Shown here piece by piece: positions 54,448 through 64,000 of a stretch of DNA of 64,000 bases. The stretch is from positions 2,666,001 to 2,730,000 of the forward strand of contig JAGKQI010000091.1 in assembly GCA_018806915.1 (NCBI GenBank), given 5' to 3'. This stretch comes from Phytophthora colocasiae (lineage: Eukaryota; Oomycota; Peronosporomycetes; Peronosporales; Peronosporaceae). Each line of letters opens with the position of its first letter. Position 1 is the stretch's first letter. The notes beneath the pieces are model-generated. The model was not told where the DNA came from. It searched no databases and was given only the letters and a program-made list of their open reading frames with translations. Both the position numbers and the translations under genes were made by a program.

Positions 54448-55869
54448 CTGCCGTATCGTATTGGAGTTCAAATACCGATAATCATGTACGATCCGCCATC
54501 CAACTGGTTTCCGGACGCAGAATGTTGGTGCGGCGTGTGGACTGATACTTGGTCGGATAAGTTTCTTCTTCACCATGTCTTCAACCCAGAGCACGATCTC
54601 ACGTTGTTGCTCAGGCGACTGCCGCCACTGTTGCCGATACATCGCAAGGTTGGGATCTTTCACGTCGATCCTGTGCTCGATTTCACGTTTCTCTGGAAGA
54701 CCTTCGGGGAGTTCAGGTCGAAACACCGTGTCCTTGTACTTCATCAGCAAGTCAAAGGCAGGGTTCGCCCGAAAACTTTGCCAGTCTGTCTCCAGATAAC
54801 GTTGGGCTTTAGCACTTCCGACATTGTCGGGCTGGTCGCGCCGCTCCAAGGATCGGGCGACGTTTTTGATCGTTTCGTTTGACAGAACCAACATGAAGTC
54901 TGGTTCATCGATCGACTTGGTCTTGATTCTCAGGAACTTTCGCAGTTTCTTTCTCGTGATGAACTTGGTCTGTACACCAGCGTCATCTGTGATACCCATC
55001 GTGAACATCTTCTCCACGACGGACTCTCTTCCCTTGGTATCGCTGCTCCCAGGAGCAGTACCGTTGAGTCCCGACGACTTCCTCTCGTCTTCGCTTGCTA
55101 AACCCTTGCCAGCGGACGCGTCTTCTAGTTGCTCGCAAGCAACTCGTGGGGTCTCACTCTGCTCTGAGTCGTGAACGGGGTTGACCCTGGACCTCACATC
55201 CGTTTCCAGCGCGGCACCTCGACAGGAATCGGGTCTTTTCGCCGATAGGCCTTTCGCCCCGACAGATCTCCGAAGCCCGGAGGCAATCACCGGTCCGCCT
55301 TCCTCGATTGGTCCACAGGTTTCACCCGCTCGTTCCCAGCGCAAAGTTTTCTCTCTTGTTCCTTCGACTCGTCGACGTCTCCAGTGGATCTGTGGTTGCA
55401 TGTCCTCGAAGAATGGTATCCCAAGAATGCAGTCGAATTCTTCAGGTATCGCGTAGACAACCGCGACGCACTCATACGGATCTTCTAACCCAGAGACTAT
55501 GATACTTAGAGGTAGCACCTCTAGCTGGGCCTCCACAATCTGGTTGTCTCCTAGCTTGACTCGAATGTTCTTGTTGCTGAACTTCGTTGTCTTTAGCTGG
55601 TGTTCTTCTACCCACCTCTTCGACACGTAGATCGTGGTTGCACCACAGTCTAGAAGCATCTTTGATGTTTCCTTCATCTTGCTAGCCGCACTGATATCAC
55701 CGCTGATGGAGAACAGTGGACGGGACTTGTAGACTAGAGGGTTTTCACTCAGAACATTAAGACTGATATTATCAAACTTAACTGCTCCAGTTGCTTTCTC
55801 CTCCACGACAGGACCCTCTTTCACTGACGTGGCTTCTCGTTTCCCTGCTTCCCTTGCTCCTTCTTCCAC
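54448..55869 (-). CDS. Pol of element D, copy 2, protease-to-RT N-terminal part
   Basis: Open frame in -1 relation to gag, overlapping it by about 49 bp. Protease motif MLLDCGATTIYVSKRW, where Cys replaces the usual Ser/Thr of D(S/T)GA. A long linker follows, then RT entry motifs (IRPSISPHAAPTFCVRKP, GWRIVHDYRYLNSNTIRQ). Interrupted by element B at 54,448. Confidence 0.8.
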
Positions 55870-56636
55870 GCGAAGCAGTTGGCCTTGATATGACCAGGCT
55901 TGTTGCAGAAGTGGCAGGTACGAGTCTCCTTGCTCTTGGAGTTCGACCTCGGTTTGAATCGTCCCTTTCCTCGGAAAGATTTTCCCTTAGACGTTTTCTT
56001 GTTGTCTTGGGCTTGTTCATCAGAGGTCTTATTCTTTTCATGACGAACCTTGCGCTCACTTGCGTCCTCCACAAAGTGGGTTACTTCAAACTTGACAGCT
56101 AAGTCCATGGCGTCACTCAGCGTCTCAGGATTCTCGAGCTTCACGTAGCTCCGCGTGCGAGGCTTGAGACCGTTTGCGTAGAACAGAACTTGGTCAAGCA
56201 CGCTCATGCCTTCGACTCGAAAGATGAGGGCTGAGTACTCGCCGTTGTAGGTCTCGATATCCGCTGTCTGCTTCAGACGCTGGAGCTTCTCTCGTAGCAC
56301 TGACTGGTAGTTCGACGCCTCGAAGTGTTGGAGCACATGCTCACGGAAAATCCCCCACGTGTGCTCTTCCACTCGCGTCGTCGAAGCCCAGTGCAGGAAC
56401 CATCCCGAAGCTGGCTTCTCCATCGCCGACCCGGCGATTCCTGGTAGCCGCGGGTTCGCGTCGTCGATCGCGATCCCGTTAATGCGGCAGGCGTTCTCTA
56501 TCTGGAACAGCCATTCGCGCACGTCTTCCCCCCTTTTGCCGGTGAACTTTGGCAGGTTGCTGGGCACTCGCGTGCGTTCCGCCATCGCTTGGTTGAGCCG
56601 GTCGATCTCGGCTTGAAGTTGTGCGTTCGTCGGCAT
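55821..56636 (-). CDS. Gag of element D, copy 2
   Basis: 271 residues from ATG 56,636, matching 22,795-23,610 except for a short local change (NPRLPGIAG against NPQVPGIAG). Zinc knuckle CHFCNKPGHIKANC is intact. Confidence 0.85.
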   Translation of the reverse strand: MPTNAQLQAEIDRLNQAMAERTRVPSNLPKFTGKRGEDVREWLFQIENACRINGIAIDDANPRLPGIAGSAMEKPASGWFLHWASTTRVEEHTWGIFREHVLQHFEASNYQSVLREKLQRLKQTADIETYNGEYSALIFRVEGMSVLDQVLFYANGLKPRTRSYVKLENPETLSDAMDLAVKFEVTHFVEDASERKVRHEKNKTSDEQAQDNKKTSKGKSFRGKGRFKPRSNSKSKETRTCHFCNKPGHIKANCFAWKKEQGKQGNEKPRQ

Positions 56637-56679
56637 GGGCTCTTCGTTTTCAGGTTGCTGTGACCAACAAGTGCTACCA

Positions 56680-56875
56680 GTATATCTTGACAGGGAAGCT
56701 TTGGGGGAGGGCGCTCTAAAGTAGAAGTGCCGCCCCCGCAGTTCAGACGGATGGAAGCTTCTAGAAGCTTCCACAGCCGTCCTACATCTGCATATATATT
56801 AATTACTATGCTAATACATTCACTAGTACTAACCGCCCATTGCAATAAAATAATAATATCACCCAATCAGATACA
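56680..56875 (-). repeat. 5' LTR of element D, copy 2
   Basis: 196 bp; pair of 41,636-41,831. Confidence 0.85.
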
Positions 56876-56907
56876 CTCGGCCTGGTAATCAATATTGGCG
56901 ATTATAA

Positions 56908-57198
56908 TCATGTTGGGTCACATCGCTCATGGACTTCACGTTCGAGTGTCCCACGGAGATCATCGACACATGCGTGAAGGTGTAGGAGGCAAATTCCTCG
57001 GTCATTAAGGTGATACACGTTGAAGTGGCCTCTCTTTCGATTTGGAAAGTGTGTGTGGGGGGCTATCGTTAGTGACACGGAAATTTCATCTACCAAGTTA
57101 AATCGGCTCTTGCCGAATAACGGAAAATCTACAGTCCATGTTTTCTGAAGAGGGGGTACCCAATCTGAACCCATCTTGGCCGGCGTCAAAATGGACAC
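56908..57198 (-). other. Unrecognised 96-codon ORF, copy 2
   Basis: Encodes the same protein as 23,882-24,172. Confidence 0.25.
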
Positions 57199-57316
57199 CT
57201 GTAGTTACATACACTTCACCACAAAGCCATGGATGATCTAATCGAGCTTGTTTGAGAGCTGTGTCGGCGTCCTCAGGTCACTAAGTGGCTTAGCTAGGCG
57301 ACAGCATTCAAATTGC

Positions 57317-58328
57317 CTACCGTCTTACCGCGCATCAGCCCTAGGCGCTGTATCGGAGGGAGACCACGAAATGAGAAGAACGCGGGGCTGGCAAAGGAAA
57401 AAAAAATATATTAAAGATGCATTCCGTCCACCTTGAGGGCGAAAAAGCACCCAAGACGAGCGACCGTGATCGTATGTGAAGCGTTTTCAACGCTGTAAGT
57501 GAACTCGGAGCTGACACGGCAGTCGTCGTCGAGAGTCACCACGTGAATGTTCCATCTGTGCATCTGGGATACAGCGCACAGCTCGAGTTCGCCTGCAGCA
57601 ATTACACCTTTTTGTAGTCCAGGAATGTACTTATCATCGAAAAGACCGTCAATATCTTCGAGAGACAGCATGTAATCAGTTAGCTCGGATGCGTACGCTT
57701 CAGTAGAAGTGCCAATGACATGGCAGAAACAGCAAAACAAGCTTGAAGATACGTCTCCTGGAAGGTACGGTTCTGCTGAAGCGATGCAAAGCTTCTCACG
57801 ATCGTCCATTTCAGAGACAAGATCCTGGTACCTCTGATTCCACTCATCTACGCTAATTTCGTGAGATATCAGCTCGCGAAGGGGTGTGTGTAGCTTATTC
57901 ATGGCGAAAACCGATCGTGAAACAAGTCCACAGAGCTCGAATGCTTTTGCAATCTCTTCGTGAGTTTTACTTGCTATCCATTCAAGTACCCACTCTGCAA
58001 CATGGTAATACTTCGGGACCTTTGTGTTCCCCGCTGTTGTCTGCAAACGCTCGTCATTCAAAGCTAGAGCGATATAGTCGTCATACTTGCAGCGGTAAAA
58101 TTCTTTGTTCACGGCTACGTCAAGAGGCTGGCACAGGCTGGTGAGGTTTGGGGGGGACGAGTAGCACAAAGCTGTTATGTCCTCGAAGGCAGCAGGAGCG
58201 GGGCTAATGCTTCGTACATGGGTGTTCTATCTGAACTGGGCGTAGTACACGCGAGGTCGAGCTCCAAATCCTTGCTGTTTATCCCTTCTGTAGTGCGCCT
58301 AGGCGGCTGATGCGCGGTAAGACGGTAG
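57317..58328 (-). mobile_element. TIR DNA transposon with DDE-OTU-like gene, copy 2
   Basis: Arms 57,317-57,348 and 58,295-58,328. Here the inner part of the right arm is GGCTGA, matching the left TCAGCC better than copy 1 does. Confidence 0.6.
57411..58169 (-). CDS. Pogo/Tigger-like transposase C-terminal part with OTU-like tail, copy 2
   Basis: 252 residues; one substitution seen against copy 1 (HEEIAKAF for HEVIAKAF). The OTU-like segment again has Ser at the expected catalytic Cys (GDVSSSLF), so the change predates the duplication. Confidence 0.55.
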   Translation of the reverse strand: MCYSSPPNLTSLCQPLDVAVNKEFYRCKYDDYIALALNDERLQTTAGNTKVPKYYHVAEWVLEWIASKTHEEIAKAFELCGLVSRSVFAMNKLHTPLRELISHEISVDEWNQRYQDLVSEMDDREKLCIASAEPYLPGDVSSSLFCCFCHVIGTSTEAYASELTDYMLSLEDIDGLFDDKYIPGLQKGVIAAGELELCAVSQMHRWNIHVVTLDDDCRVSSEFTYSVENASHTITVARLGCFFALKVDGMHL

Positions 58329-58646
58329 CTCGGATTGCATAGGATTTGAAGTCCATGACACCTATCCTTGCGTCATTGCAGTTCGTACAATGGAAACCTA
58401 ACCCGGATTTAAAAAACATGGGCAATACTGTATCACCTTCCCAAAAATAATACTACTGTATTTGAGATCTCCTACTTCAGAGTGATCTCCTAATTCAGAC
58501 TGCCCTCCAATCGATCACATATCGAGAATGGAACAGCGCACAAGTCTAGATCTCCTAATTCAGAGTACAAAAACATACTGTACTAAGCTGTAACTATCCA
58601 CCAAGAAATTCGCAATGGCGCGCTTCCGATTAAGATAAAAGCACCT

Positions 58647-58916
58647 ACACAGCAGCAATTAATAGGTTGGACGAAGAATTCGTGGAATGCGTTGTCTAGC
58701 ACAACGGTTAGAAGCGGATTTGAGAAAGCCAAAATGATATCCATTGAGCCTACTGAGAACTTAGAGGCTAGAACGGAGCTCTCCGACAGTGAACCTGATT
58801 GGAAGCTGCTACGACGGTTGCTGGAAGTAGTGCCCGTAGTGCGCCATGCTGTCAATACGCGTCACGACATAGAAAACTTCGTAGTTCCCGAAAAAGAACT
58901 TATTTTGTTTAAATAA
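58647..58916 (+). pseudogene. DDE transposase C-terminal remnant, copy 2
   Basis: Same as 25,621-25,857 but keeps the longer end NFVVPEKELILFK. Confidence 0.45.
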
Positions 58917-58972
58917 TACGTGATAGAGATGCGTCGGTACGTGTACTGATCTTGTGTATTTTGCAACAATAC

Positions 58973-60254
58973 TGTTGGACCGTCTCATGCGCGGTTCACG
59001 GAACGGTTCAACTGAACCGATCTCCTATTGACTAAAGAAGAGGAACGCTTATTTGGGTGGTCGACGTGTGAGGACACTCGGCTAAGTTCGAGCGACAACG
59101 AGGACACGACAAGGTGGAGCTACTACGAGGACAGGACGAGTAAAACAGGTTTTGTTAACTTTAATCTACTAACTTCGGCATTTGCCACCAACAAAACAAA
59201 CTCAATACCAACAGGTTAACAGCCGCAACACGCTCAACCGTTCCATGAACGCTTTAAGACATGACGACCAAGCGCGTCGAAGTCCTCCTGGGTAGTTGGA
59301 ACTATTTCTACTGGGACTTCAACATGAGGATGACACTCGCCAGGAAGGAACTGCTCGCTCATGTTCAAGTCGTCAAGCCGGAGAACGAGATCACCGAGGC
59401 GCGGTTGGTGAACGACGCCAAGGAACTGGTTATCATCGCGCAGGGCGTAGCGTTGCAACACCAGACCAAGATCCGTTCCGCCGTCCGTGCCATGGACGCT
59501 TGGAATACGCTTCGGGAGTACTACAACCGTACCACGCTGCACAACCGTGTCGTGATGACACGGCGCCTGCACGAGTTCAAGATGGAGGAAGGAACGGTTA
59601 TGGCGAAGCGTTTGGACGCTTTCTCCGAGCTTATGGTGGGTCTCCAGACGTTGGGGGACCGGTGGATGAGGTGCGGCAGCTAGTGGTGCTGCTCAGCAGA
59701 CTTCCACCTGAGTATGAGCTGATCGCGTCGATCGTCGAGAACACGAAGGATATCACGCTGATCGAGTTCAAGGAGAAGAAGGAAACCACGGAGAAAGCGT
59801 TCCGGGTGAACGGTAACGCAGAACGGTTTAAGGGAGGCCGAGGGAACGGTCGCAACGGTAACGGTTTTAAGGGCAAGTGTTTCAGGCGTGACCAAGTCGG
59901 GCACATGAACAGGGACTGTCCGAGGAAGAACGGTGGCACGGATGATGAAGTGTTGCCGTGGGCGAGGAACGCCTCGCCGGGTGGCTAATTGACAGTGGTG
60001 CGACATCGCACATGAGTGGAGACTTATTCGACTTCGAAGAAACGGTCTCGGGTATCGAGGTCACGATTGCAGACGGGAAGAAACTACGTGTTGGAGGGAA
60101 AGGAACGGTCAAGCGGACGGGTATGAACGGTAAGCGCATCACGATGATGGAGGTGCTTTACATCCCGGGACTCGACAGACGGTTGCTGTCGGTGGGGAAG
60201 CTTGCGGAGAACGGTTTAACCGTAGAGTTTCAGCGAGTCAGAGGTAAGGCGTAG
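58973..60254 (+). pseudogene. Truncated Copia LTR-gag-protease, copy 2
   Basis: LTR 58,973-59,213; Gag from ATG 59,261; protease WLIDSGATSHMSGD. The first two frame breaks are the same as in copy 1, but the protease frame stays open to 60,254 (LYIPGLDRRLLSVGKLAENG), showing that copy 1 gained an extra defect. Confidence 0.75.
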
Positions 60255-60270
60255 GTTTGCGGTTCGCACT

Positions 60271-60368
60271 TTGGAAACCTAACCCGGATTTAAAAAACAC
60301 GGGCAATATAACCTACCAAAATATAATACTACCGTATTTGAGATCTCCTACTTCAGAGTGATCTATAG
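60271..60368. repeat. Repeat block bordering Copia remnant, copy 2
   Basis: Same modules as 27,243-27,340. Confidence 0.55.
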
Positions 60369-60737
60369 CAGCTTTACACGCTTGTCCGTCGTCTTGTCTT
60401 CCTGCTCCTTGTTGTTGTGCAGGTACTACAGCGTCTCCTTGGTGCGTCGAGTGTTCTCGTTCTCCAGCAAAGAGGTAAGAAAAGAAGAGACTTGTTGTGC
60501 AGAAGGTAAATTCCATAGTAACATTGATTGTTATTAGGAGGAAAGCCTCGGGCACAAAACCTCCTTTAGGCTGGACCCATCAATCAAGATGGTCACTGGC
60601 CTTCCTGTCACTCAACCGTGACGGAACATGACACAGGCGACAGTTCTCCTCCGGGAAGTCTCCAGAACCCGTCGGCTCAAACTCCCCCGGAACTAAGCCT
60701 CCATATCACTGCCACATCAGCCCTTGGCCGAATCACA

Positions 60738-62665
60738 TTAGACAGCGCTTCCGCTGGCTTCGGCTTTCGTCCGATCTGCCAACGTTTTGCGCTGCTCAAC
60801 CACAGCTTCATTATCCTGGCTCTTGGCCACGCACTCCTTGACCACAGTGTCAACTTCCTGGCTCTTGCCTATGTACTGCTTGACCGCAGCTTCATTCTTC
60901 TGGCTCTTGGCCACGCACTGCTTAACCACAGTATCAACTTCCTGGCTCTTAGCCATGTACTGCTTGCCCGCAGCTTCATCCTCCTGACTCTTGGCCAGAT
61001 GCACTTTTTGACGCTTTACCACGCCTTGACCATCGTGCAGACGCTCCACCACGCCTTCCTCTGTGTGCTGACGCTCCTTGGCGCCCTCAACATCCTTCAC
61101 CCCGAGTCCAACTCGCAACCTTTCGAATCGCTGTGGGCCCAGTGCCTTGGTGAACATGTCAGCGACGTTATCCTCCGTCGAGACGTATTCGATGTCCGCC
61201 TTATTCTTCATCATCAGCTCCGCAATCTTTCGACTCTTCTTAGCGTAGCGCTTGACGCCGTCAAAATTGCCGGCGTCGGAACATACTTTAATTACCGCTT
61301 GATTGTCCATCAGCAGCTTCCCAACCTCTGGATTGAACTTCAGCTCCTTGAGCAGCTTCCTCGCCCAAAGTAAGTCCTCCACACATGTACGTGCAGCCAC
61401 CAGCTCTGACTTGCAGGTATCATCCGTCACAGATGCCTGCATCTTGTTTTTGAATCCAAAGCTGTGTCAATCGAACGTGATGAATCCGGGCAGTTCGCAT
61501 GGTCCGCATCGCAATATGCGCTCACTTGTAAACCCTCGTTCAAGTCCGAGTTATTCACCACGTAAACCAGCCCATACGTCCGTGTACCCTTCAGGTACCT
61601 CAGCACTCTCTTGGCAGCCGCAAAGTTCTCCTTCGTGTAGCTTCCTGTATGCGACTCAGGCTCCGCACCGCATTTGAAATGTCCGGGCGGGTACACATCA
61701 CGAGATACTGCAGAGCACCAACCAACTCCTGGTACTCCAAGTTCTTGTCATTGATCTTGCGCTCATCCCGCTCAATCGGCAGAACTTTTCGTTGTGCTGC
61801 TGTGGCGACCTCACCTTCTTCGCATCCGTCATCTGGAACTTGTGCAGGATCTTGTCAATGTACGCAGTCTGCAAATGCACAGCCTCTCTCCAGGCACGTA
61901 ATCCACCTCCATACCCTGTAAGTAGTGCACTCGTCCCATGTCCTTAAACGCAAACTCTTCAGCCAAGTCCTTCTTCATCTTGTCGATGTCACAGTGAGTC
62001 CCAATGATTAACACGTCATCCACATACACGGTCACCATCAAAAGCCGTTTGTCAATCCACCTGTAGTACAGGCCCATGTTGAACGCACTTCGCTTTATGC
62101 CAAGCTTCTCCAGGCGCTTGTGCAGAGTCAGATACCATAGTCTAGCAGCTTGTTTTAGTCCGTACAGACCCTTTAGCAGGAAACACACCCTGCCAGTTCC
62201 GTCGTCGAACTCCGTAGGCTCCACGTAAATCTTTGCACCATCCATATTGCTGTTCAGGAATGCTGTCTCAAAGTCACCTTGATCGACCTCCAGACCAAGC
62301 AACAGAGCCAGCAAAAGCACAATCAACATTGTCATCCAGCGTACTACAGGTGAGTAAGTCTTCCAGTATTCATGTCCAAATCGTTGCTCATATCCATGTA
62401 CGACCAGTCTCGCCTTGTATCGCTGCACTCTGCCATGCTCGTCACGTTTCACCTTCAGGGCCCACTTTGTAGTCATGAACTTGATCCACAGTCCATCGTC
62501 ATCCTTAGGGCGATTCACCAGCTTCCAGGTTCCGTTCTTGATCAAAGACGCGTACTCCTTCTTCAGCGCATATTCCCAGTCCTTCCACTGCGGCGAATTC
62601 ATTGCCTCTTCGACGTTGGTCGGGTCTTCTAATTCAGCACCCATCAGCAACTGGTAGTTACTAAG
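60738..62665 (-). pseudogene. Copia RT-RNase H, copy 2
   Basis: Same order as copy 1, ending in the 42-bp repeat tail (60,790-61,000). Two extra one-base losses in homopolymers (near 61,787 T-run and 61,874 A-run) break the RT that is open in copy 1. Cut at 62,665 by the LTR of element C. Confidence 0.8.
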
Positions 62666-63116
62666 TGTAATGGGTCTACTTAGACCTATTCGATGGCGTA
62701 CACGTGCGCTTACGTGTATGAGGAAGCGTGCAATTAGAATAGACTTAATTTAAGTATACTTATTTAAATAAGTATAATTAGGTCAAATATAAACTGCAAA
62801 ATGCCGTAAAATGAGAACTGTTATTGAATTTGGCATAAGCCAATTATGGACCTCCTAAAACTGTTTGTTATCTATTTCGAAAGGGTCTGTCAACGTGTGG
62901 TTGGCAGAAACTCTGCTCAGTGATTGGTAGAAATCCGTTACTTTCTACCAATAACATGCATAAATGCACACGAACCACCCAATAATGTGATTCGCCCATG
63001 TAGCCATTGGTGTCTACAGCACACCAAGGTCTGAGGCCCGTTTCCAACCTCTAACAGGTATCCTAACGGTTAGAGTTACAAGTGGTACCACCACTTGTAC
63101 GTGTAACCCCGTTACA
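62666..63116 (-). repeat. 3' LTR of gypsy element C, copy 2
   Basis: 451 bp, same limits as 29,640-30,090. Confidence 0.65.
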
Positions 63117-63215
63117 CCATTCCCCCGATAAGATTCGACATATCGGTCCCGATACGTCAATCAACAGAACTTGACAAGACCGTCAAGTTCCCGAGAGAAA
63201 TCCGAGTTCACTTCG

Positions 63216-64000
63216 CAATAGACTCGCCAACGCCCACGTTTCCGTCCGCTTCTGCGGACGCGCAAGCCTCCCCTGCTGCCTCTGCAGCAGGAACAACGAC
63301 CTCAGCAGTGCTCACTAGCACTGCTGCTTCCAGCGGTCCGACAGAGAAGCTCTCTGTCACCAAGTACCATGCTCTCGATAAGGAGAAGCATGAGAAGAAG
63401 AAGAAGTCTTCTTCTCTAGCAGAGATTAAGAATCCTGCTGTCCCTCTCAAAGAACTCTTTGGAGAGGACTACGAAGACATCCTCGACTACGAGGAGGATG
63501 TCGAGAGGGGGAGATTGATGTCAAGGCTCCCGCTCCCGTGTCTTCGTCCGAAGACACGCCAGACCACCCGTGGGGTCTCGACGACCTCGTGATGAGGCCT
63601 CGGGCGCTTCAAGCTCGAAGCATCCGCGCAGTGATGACGAAGCGTCCCACAATGTCGAGGGCACTCACTGCCCCGCGCACTGATCCGCCAGTGCGCGCAC
63701 CATGGATGCCTACTGAGGCTGAGATCCATGACCGGTTCGGTGCTAGTTCACCACCGAACCCGATACTGTTGTACGCATGAAACAGTATCAACGACGATGA
63801 CGTCGCCGCTGAGGTTGTATTTTAGTCTGAGACTCAAAGACGCGACTACTATATCGGGTTCTTCCATGAGCTCCGATACTATGCAGCGAAGAAGACTTCG
63901 CGCAAGAGCAAAGTGCCAGAGTGGCAGGCACTTTCTCAGTCGTGGAATGCCTTGTTGAGAACTTCAACAAAGACCCGAAGGCGTATCACGAGCGCGTTGC
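63216..64000 (+). pseudogene. Antisense ORF of element C, copy 2 (runs off window)
   Basis: Open through LAEIKNPAVPLKELFGEDYE, where copy 1 has a stop, then breaks near 63,505 (GTCGAGAGGGGGAG against GTCGAGGAGGGAGAG). The two copies have different defects in the same ancestral frame. Confidence 0.5.

Larger units (their letters stand above)
41636..56875 (-). mobile_element. Ty3/gypsy chromovirus D, copy 2, split by element B
   Basis: LTRs 41,636-41,831 and 56,680-56,875. Without the nested 7,883-bp element B and its 5-bp target duplication it is about 7.35 kb, as in copy 1. Its pol is better preserved than in copy 1: each part either side of B is a single open frame. Confidence 0.9.
36392..64000. 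repeat. Segmental duplication, copy 2 (continues past window)
   Basis: Same order and strand as 11,677-30,978. Copy 2 alone has an 885-bp insertion at 40,090, the 7.9-kb element B at 46,565, and a 10-bp deletion near 36,435. It lacks the MITE. Confidence 0.9.

Overview
The window looks like a transposon-dense region of an oomycete genome, most likely Phytophthora or a close relative. The main evidence is a pair of secreted RxLR-dEER effector genes, oomycete-type initiator motifs, many very short GT-AG introns (39-72 bp), and abundant Ty3/gypsy chromoviruses, Copia remnants and TIR transposons. There are no bacterial-style operons, and I recognised no rRNA, tRNA or CRISPR array.

Left part (1-13,812) is gene-like. 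It holds the 5' part of a gene with a mitochondrial-type presequence (minus), a small multi-exon gene (plus), a short coiled-coil protein (minus), two related VTT/DedA (TVP38/TMEM64-type) membrane proteins (minus), and a large ten-exon coiled-coil gene (6,046-13,812). That last gene ends in a cysteine/histidine-rich module resembling a CHORD zinc site.

The rest is dominated by a tandem segmental duplication. Copy 1 starts at 11,677 inside the coiled-coil gene and is matched by copy 2 from 36,392 to the window end (equivalent to about 30,978 in copy 1). Each copy carries, in order: the 3' end of the coiled-coil gene, a small two-exon gene, an RxLR effector, a chromovirus (element D), a pogo/Tigger-like transposase gene with an OTU-like tail, a truncated plus-strand Copia gag-protease, a minus-strand Copia RT-RNase H, and the start of another gypsy element (C). 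The copies differ by clean insertions whose empty sites survive in the other copy: a 434-bp MITE in copy 1, and in copy 2 an 885-bp TA-flanked element just upstream of the effector and a complete 7,883-bp chromovirus (B) inside the RT gene of D. Between the copies lie a decayed gypsy element, a 51-bp-arm palindrome, and an intact mariner-like transposon nested in a larger TIR element. The right TIR of that larger element marks the duplication breakpoint.

The most unusual signal is that three different gypsy-type elements (B, C, D) carry a substantial open frame on the strand opposite gag-pol, between pol and the 3' LTR. In D this frame encodes a chromodomain followed by a cysteine-peptidase-like domain. 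A second signal is that the two effector copies differ by nine nucleotide changes, all amino-acid changing, while neighbouring DNA is almost identical. Many copy-specific frameshifts fall in homopolymers, so some broken reading frames may be assembly errors. All homology statements rest on reading motifs by eye.
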